Source: Nanobdellota archaeon (GTDB taxonomy: Archaea; Nanobdellota; Nanobdellia; Woesearchaeales; GW2011-AR15). Taken from it: a stretch of 16,159 nt of DNA. The notes under the pieces are model-generated. The model saw nothing but the letters and a program-made list of their open reading frames with translations. It was not told where the DNA came from and searched no databases. Positions 13,362-16,159 of the stretch are shown piece after piece. Within the stretch, counting starts at the first letter, position 1; every line of letters starts with the position of its first letter. Made by a program: the position numbers and the translations under genes. The stretch is from positions 1 through 16,159 of the forward strand of contig JAHIYL010000006.1 in assembly GCA_018815145.1 (NCBI GenBank), written 5' to 3'.

Positions 13362-13524
13362 GCGTCGGTAGTCTAGTGGTAGGACGTACCCCTGCCACGG
13401 GTACAACCCGGGTTCGAAAGAATGGTTTCGTCCATTCACACCGAGATTAGTGAGGGGCATAAAGCCCCCTCTCCATACGGCACAGCCTATGGGCGATCAT
13501 TCAACGAAAGTCCCGGCCGACGCA
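13362..13524 (+). tRNA. tRNA-Gly (anticodon GCC) with T-loop intron
   Basis: Acceptor stem GCGTCGG (13362-13368) pairs perfectly with CCGACGC (13517-13523); discriminator A13524; no encoded CCA. D-stem GTCT 13371-13374 pairs with GGAC 13382-13385. Anticodon stem TACCC 13387-13391 pairs with GGGTA 13399-13403, around loop CTGCCAC with anticodon GCC (13394-13396); there is no intron in the anticodon loop. T-stem CCGGG 13408-13412 pairs with CCCGG 13512-13516, and the T-loop is interrupted after position 59. Removing 13419-13510 restores loop TTCGAAT and a 71-nt tRNA. A T-run follows at 13526-13531. Confidence 0.93.
13419..13510 (+). other. Non-canonical T-loop intron (59/60) in tRNA-Gly, 92 nt
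   Basis: Same position as the T-loop intron of tRNA-Glu. Central helix TTCG 13413-13416 with CGAA 13505-13508, perfect 4 bp. 5' bulge A13417 A13418 | A13419; 3' bulge A13509 G13510 | T13511. Inner helix GAATG 13420-13424 with CATTC 13498-13502, leaving A13503-A13504 unpaired. A competing local hairpin pairs GAATGG 13420-13425 with CCATTC 13432-13437. Further hairpins: GAGGGG 13452-13457 with CCCCTC 13466-13471; and 13473-13480 with 13486-13492 (7 bp, one bulged C, loop CACAG). Apart from its ends it shows no evident sequence similarity to the tRNA-Glu intron. Confidence 0.75.
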
Positions 13525-13525
13525 G

Positions 13526-13531
13526 TTTTTT
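13526..13531 (+). terminator. T6 terminator of tRNA-Gly
   Basis: Six T residues begin two bases after the discriminator base, next to the stop codon of the convergent gene. Confidence 0.5.
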
Positions 13532-13532
13532 C

Positions 13533-13820
13533 TTAGAACAATAAACCCAACCCTATTAAAGACATAAAATTATTGGCGTAATGACATAATATACTTCCCT
13601 TAAACCCATATTTTAGATATATTCCCCCAAAGACCAAGCCGACAAAGAACATATTCACAGCTTTTAGAGGACCCCATCCAAATATTACATGCCATATTCC
13701 AAAAATAATACTCGAAATTATAAGGCCAAGAATTTTTTTCTTTTTATCCAGGAAAACTCCTATGATGATTGAATAAAAGATCCAATTCAATTTTTTATAG
13801 AATTTTTTTTGTTTCATCAT
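13533..13820 (-). pseudogene. Degenerate CPBP (CAAX/Abi) intramembrane protease remnant
   Basis: Ninety-five residues resembling the C-terminal half of a CPBP-family membrane metalloprotease. Motif 2 (FGIWHVIFG, His about 43) and motif 3 (CHYANN, His about 80 with the following Asn) are present in hydrophobic helices. The first catalytic motif, EExxxR, is missing: the equivalent place near residues 12-18 reads NWIFYS, with neither glutamates nor arginine, and only a few basic residues precede it. Full-length family members are usually more than 200 residues. The gene therefore looks truncated and inactive. A minus-strand TATA-like ATTTAAATAA (about 13842-13852) is well placed for a leaderless start, so it could still be transcribed. 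Its stop codon abuts the tRNA-Gly terminator. A short non-catalytic membrane protein is the alternative. Confidence 0.6.
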
Positions 13821-13886
13821 TTTTATTGTATGAGTATTAATTATTTAAATTATTGTGTAAAACCATGATAATTTTTCTTTTCCAAA

Positions 13887-13898
13887 AAATATTTAAAC
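13887..13898 (+). promoter_or_regulatory. TATA-like box for lysE-type gene
   Basis: AAATATTTAAAC centred about 27 bases before the ATG at 13919; leaderless spacing. Confidence 0.45.
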
Positions 13899-13918
13899 AA
13901 TAACTTGCTGATAAGCCC

Positions 13919-14512
13919 ATGGCATTCAACTGGATACCTTTTCTGACTTACGCTCTCATAACGACATATACTCCGGGTCCAAATAATATCAGCACTGCAA
14001 CATTCAGCATGAACCTTGGTTACAAAAAGACCATGAAGTATATGCTGGGAATTTCGACAGGTTTCTTTTTGCTCATGTTTGCGGCGGGTTACTTTACTGA
14101 ATTGATAATCAATGCTTTTCCGAAATTTGAGGTTATCTTAAGGTACATAGGAGCTGCATATATTCTTTGGCTGGCCTATTCTGTATTTAAATCATCAAAA
14201 AAATCAAAAAAAGGAGATGGCAGAGAAGCAAAATTCATTAGTGGATTTTTTCTTCAGCTGATGAATCCGAAAGTCATACTCTATGCAGTATCGATCTTTG
14301 CCGGCTTTCTGAATCCGGTGATTGACAATGTAATCGGACTTATATTCATTTCATTTCTTCTTACGATCAATGCATGCATCTCACTGAATGTCTGGGCAGT
14401 GTTTGGTGCAGGAATCAAGAAATTTGTCAAGAATGAAAGGACGAATCAGATAATCAATATTGTCATGGCAGTCCTGCTGGTATTTTGTGCGCTCACCATT
14501 GTCTTTCATTAG
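13919..14512 (+). CDS. LysE/RhtB-family amino-acid exporter
   Basis: Membrane transporter of the LysE superfamily, which in bacteria exports lysine/arginine, threonine/homoserine or related amino acids. The 197 residues are near the usual 200-210. The N-terminal signature TPGPNN (18-23) in the first helix is followed by the family pattern GYKKTMKYMLGISTG (34-48). About six hydrophobic helices are visible (6-24, 39-60, 72-90, 108-130, 135-160, 174-195), with a lysine-rich loop KSSKKSKKGDG after the third. QLMNPKVILY (113-122) is the second conserved family segment. The substrate cannot be predicted. The family is mainly bacterial, so transfer is likely, but the archaeal-type TATA box shows it is adapted to host expression. 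The neighbours are unrelated. Confidence 0.9.
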   Translation: MAFNWIPFLTYALITTYTPGPNNISTATFSMNLGYKKTMKYMLGISTGFFLLMFAAGYFTELIINAFPKFEVILRYIGAAYILWLAYSVFKSSKKSKKGDGREAKFISGFFLQLMNPKVILYAVSIFAGFLNPVIDNVIGLIFISFLLTINACISLNVWAVFGAGIKKFVKNERTNQIINIVMAVLLVFCALTIVFH

Positions 14513-14522
14513 CCTGTTTTTT

Positions 14523-14897
14523 TCATGGTTTGCTATAATTCTCTTTTATGATAGAGCTTATCTGCATCATCTTTGAGATTGCATCAGATCCAAATACTAT
14601 CCTGATTCCTCCCTGTGACATCATGAGACATTTATCTTTCCAGATAAATTTTCTCTTTCCTTTGTATGTCTTTTTATTGAATTCCAGGTGTGACAGAAGT
14701 TCGATCTTGTTTTTATCTTTTCTCAGCAGGATTGCCAGATCATCGGCATCAACCATGTCTGCGAGAATTATCTTCAGTGAAAAATCATCATTTTCAACAG
14801 ATACAGCATTGCTGCTCCCTTTCAGAATTAGGGAAAAGTCTGATAATACAACTTTTTTTACATTGAGTCCGTAATATGTCACTGCTACTTTATCCAT
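14523..14897 (-). CDS. Unknown 124-residue protein
   Basis: I do not recognise this protein. It has 124 residues, appears soluble, and has strongly alternating beta-type hydrophobicity (VAVTYYGLNVKKVVLSDFSL; VSVENDDFSLKIILADMV) and a C-terminal helix (SKMMQISSIIKENY). It has one cysteine and no metal or catalytic motif. The frame starts at ATG 14897. An A/T-rich TATA-like box (about 14939-14950) lies near 48 bases upstream and a GAGAGG run about 13-18 bases upstream, so a short leader is likely. It converges tightly with the LysE-type gene (10 bases apart). The beta-rich N-terminus could be a small nucleic-acid-binding or PH-like fold, but that is only an impression. Confidence 0.6.
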   Translation of the reverse strand: MDKVAVTYYGLNVKKVVLSDFSLILKGSSNAVSVENDDFSLKIILADMVDADDLAILLRKDKNKIELLSHLEFNKKTYKGKRKFIWKDKCLMMSQGGIRIVFGSDAISKMMQISSIIKENYSKP

Positions 14898-14998
14898 TGC
14901 TTTTCCATACCTCTCTTTTAATCATGGGTGGGAGTCAATAATATTTAAAGTTTTGTGTTTGAGAATGCAAAGACGATTTTATGAAACACTATAAAAAG

Positions 14999-15007
14999 AT
15001 TTAAAAA
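14999..15007 (+). promoter_or_regulatory. TATA-like box for the reductase gene
   Basis: ATTTAAAAA centred about 30 bases before the ATG at 15033. It favours that ATG over the in-frame GTG at 15012, which would lie at or before the transcription start. Confidence 0.45.
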
Positions 15008-15032
15008 TCCGGTGGTCTACCAAAATACTATC

Positions 15033-15974
15033 ATGTATGATGTCATAATAATAGGAGCAGGGCCGGCCGGGCTTACTGCTGCAACAAATACAGCACATAG
15101 AGGTCTGAAGACACTGGTCATTGAGCAATATGATGAGACAGGAGGCCAGCCATTAATCTTTTATGGTGATAAGATAATCAAGGATCACCCGGGGTTTCCG
15201 GTGGGTGTTCCCGGCAAAGAGCTTTCAAGGCTTCTTGATATCCAGGCCAGGAATGCAGGAGCAGAGATACATTGCAGTGAAGAGGCTCTTTCGATAAAGA
15301 GGATCAAGCAGGACGATATAATTGTTAAGACAACCCAAGGTTCATATTCAGGCAGGAGAGTGATCCTTGCCAGCGGCGGTCTGAATATCCCTGCAAAGCT
15401 GCCGATGCTCAAAGGCTGTGACAATGTATACTATAAATCAAGGAACATCGGAAGGAAATTCAAGGACAAGACCTGCATTGTGATCGGCGGAGGTGACAAT
15501 GCTTTTGACACAGCACTCCAGATAAGAGAAGTTTCCTCAAAAGTATCCATTATTGTGAATCACAGCTATGCAAAAGCAAAAGAAGTGACTGTGGAAGAAG
15601 CTGCAAAAAAAAATATTAAGGTACTTTACAATACTGAACTAAAGTCTGTGAAAAAGACAAAGGAAGAGAAGTTGATAACACATGCTGTTATCCATAATAC
15701 CAAGACAAAGAAGTCAAAAGAGATGATGGTTGATGCAGTTTTCTCAGCAATAGGTTTTTCGACAGTCAATGAATTTCTCAAGAATAATGGTCTTCTGCAG
15801 AACAGGGACGGCAGCATAAAGACAGATGATAAATATGAGACATCTGTCAAAGGAGTATATGCTGCAGGAGATCTCTGCGGTGAAGTGAAACTGATCGCTG
15901 TGGCCTGTGCCAGAGGGATTGAGGCTGCGATAAATGCGTTCTCATCCATAAAGAGGCCGTATTGGCTGAGCTAG
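15033..15974 (+). CDS. TrxB-like ferredoxin/flavodoxin-NADP reductase
   Basis: FAD- and NAD(P)H-binding oxidoreductase of the thioredoxin-reductase fold. The 313 residues from ATG 15033 begin with the FAD dinucleotide motif GAGPAG (8-13), then ETGGQP (35-40) and KDHPGFP (50-56). The second nucleotide-binding motif IGGGDNAFDTA (151-161) is followed by the C-terminal FAD motif GVYAAGDLCGE near 275-285. Thioredoxin reductases carry a redox CxxC just before the second motif (about residue 135). Here that place reads YYKSRN, with no cysteine pair, so thioredoxin reduction is unlikely. The protein matches the YumC/TrxB-like ferredoxin-NADP reductase group, which passes electrons between NADPH and ferredoxin or flavodoxin. 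No ferredoxin or thioredoxin gene is nearby. The IS110 element begins within the next 100 bases. Confidence 0.88.
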   Translation: MYDVIIIGAGPAGLTAATNTAHRGLKTLVIEQYDETGGQPLIFYGDKIIKDHPGFPVGVPGKELSRLLDIQARNAGAEIHCSEEALSIKRIKQDDIIVKTTQGSYSGRRVILASGGLNIPAKLPMLKGCDNVYYKSRNIGRKFKDKTCIVIGGGDNAFDTALQIREVSSKVSIIVNHSYAKAKEVTVEEAAKKNIKVLYNTELKSVKKTKEEKLITHAVIHNTKTKKSKEMMVDAVFSAIGFSTVNEFLKNNGLLQNRDGSIKTDDKYETSVKGVYAAGDLCGEVKLIAVACARGIEAAINAFSSIKRPYWLS

Positions 15975-15990
15975 AGAAGAAATTCCAAAA

Positions 15991-15999
15991 ATTTATATA
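15991..15999 (+). promoter_or_regulatory. TATA-like box upstream of the IS110 transposase
   Basis: ATTTATATA lies about 80 bases before the transposase ATG; a transcript starting near 16020 would contain the whole hairpin at 16040-16071. Confidence 0.35.
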
Positions 16000-16039
16000 C
16001 AATATATTTAAACTAAGTATTATGATTGCATGTTTAAAC

Positions 16040-16071
16040 CTCGCCTCTTTTCCTTTTAGGAAAGAGGTGAG
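16040..16071 (+). promoter_or_regulatory. Hairpin hiding the transposase ribosome binding site
   Basis: Bases 16040-16053 pair with 16059-16071 (13 pairs including one G-U, one bulged T, loop TTTTA). The downstream arm contains the Shine-Dalgarno GAGGTGA (16064-16070), four bases before the ATG at 16075. In an RNA containing both arms the site would be paired and translation reduced, a common way for insertion sequences to limit transposase made from read-through transcripts. Confidence 0.6.
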
Positions 16072-16074
16072 AAT

Positions 16075-16159
16075 ATGCAAAGAATAAAACAACAATATGT
16101 CGGATTAGACATCCACAAAAAATTCATCCAGGCTGCGGTCATGGATGAGCAAGGCGAAC
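16075..16159 (+). CDS. IS110-family transposase, N-terminal end (cut by window edge)
   Basis: Only the first 28 codons are present. The start MQRIKQQYVGLDIHKKFI and the following QAAVMDEQG match the opening of IS110/IS1111 DEDD recombinases; D12 in VGLDIHKK is the first acidic active-site residue of the RuvC-like domain. The start codon has a good Shine-Dalgarno (GAGGTGA, four bases away) buried in a hairpin. Family knowledge: IS110 elements have no classical terminal inverted repeats and use an element-encoded bridge RNA to choose target and donor sites. The rest of the gene, including the C-terminal serine domain, lies outside the window. Confidence 0.82.
   Translation, partial: MQRIKQQYVGLDIHKKFIQAAVMDEQGE

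Larger units (their letters stand above)
15975..16159 (+). mobile_element. Left part of an IS110-family insertion sequence
   Basis: The element's left boundary cannot be fixed because this family lacks terminal repeats. It must lie between the reductase stop codon (15974) and the transposase start (16075), unless the reductase end itself was invaded. That leaves at most 100 bases of left-end noncoding DNA, containing a TATA-like box and the ribosome-site hairpin. The right end is outside the window. Confidence 0.5.

Noticed and set aside
13419..13510. Group I intron in the T-loop, suggested by the final G before the 3' exon
   Set aside because: The 5' exon does not end in U, 92 and 142 nt are short for a group I core, and no P7-like pairing was found by eye, while bulge-helix-bulge geometry fits both genes. 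Kept as an alternative in the findings.
1..16159. CRISPR array, defence island or biosynthetic gene cluster
   Set aside because: No regularly spaced repeats were seen, and no cas, restriction-modification, toxin-antitoxin or NRPS/PKS-type genes; apart from the MGMT and radical SAM genes the content is housekeeping.

Overview
The window reads as a low-GC archaeal chromosome segment, most likely from a DPANN-type lineage (Woesearchaeota/Pacearchaeota-like; the lineage is an inference). Archaeal markers seen directly are transcription factor B, aIF2 gamma, ribosomal proteins L44e and S8e, a Cbf5/TruB-type pseudouridine synthase with PUA domain, a DRG-type GTPase, a Gins51-like replication subunit and tRNAs with archaeal-type introns. 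Many genes have an A/T-rich TATA-like box about 25-30 bp before the start codon, implying leaderless mRNAs. Bacterial-type genes are mixed in: a long RelA/SpoT homologue, a cold-shock-domain protein, a LysE/RhtB exporter, a single-domain MGMT and an IS110-family transposase.

Layout. 1-717: unknown coiled-coil-rich protein whose frame is open to the left edge. 742-1845 (-): DRG GTPase. 1931-2005: candidate box C/D sRNA. 2061-2298: tRNA-Glu(CTC) with two introns. 2355-3344: Cbf5. 3426-4307: type II/IV secretion F-like membrane protein. 4318-6225 (-): RelA/SpoT, divergent from aIF2 gamma (6309-7541). 7644-7952 (-): L44e. 8007-8687 (-): Gins51, divergent from an unknown protein (8802-9374). 9488-9865 (-): S8e. 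10076-11002: TFB. 11015-11338 (-): MGMT. 11390-12763 (-): radical SAM protein. 12990-13271: cold-shock protein with acidic tail. 13362-13524: tRNA-Gly(GCC) with a T-loop intron. 13533-13820 (-): degenerate CPBP protein. 13919-14512: LysE. 14523-14897 (-): unknown. 15033-15974: TrxB-like ferredoxin/flavodoxin reductase. 16075-end: start of an IS110 transposase.

Most genes serve information processing (translation initiation, ribosome, transcription initiation, replication, RNA modification) and stand as single units with their own promoters rather than in long operons. The most distinctive feature is that both tRNA genes are interrupted in the T-loop at the same place, between positions 59 and 60. 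The inserts are structured, 142 and 92 nt long, and their ends fold into bulge-helix-bulge-like motifs whose predicted cuts restore perfect 7-nt T-loops. The tRNA-Glu gene also carries a canonical 37/38 intron. A C/D-sRNA-like element with an unusually long terminal stem lies just upstream of it.
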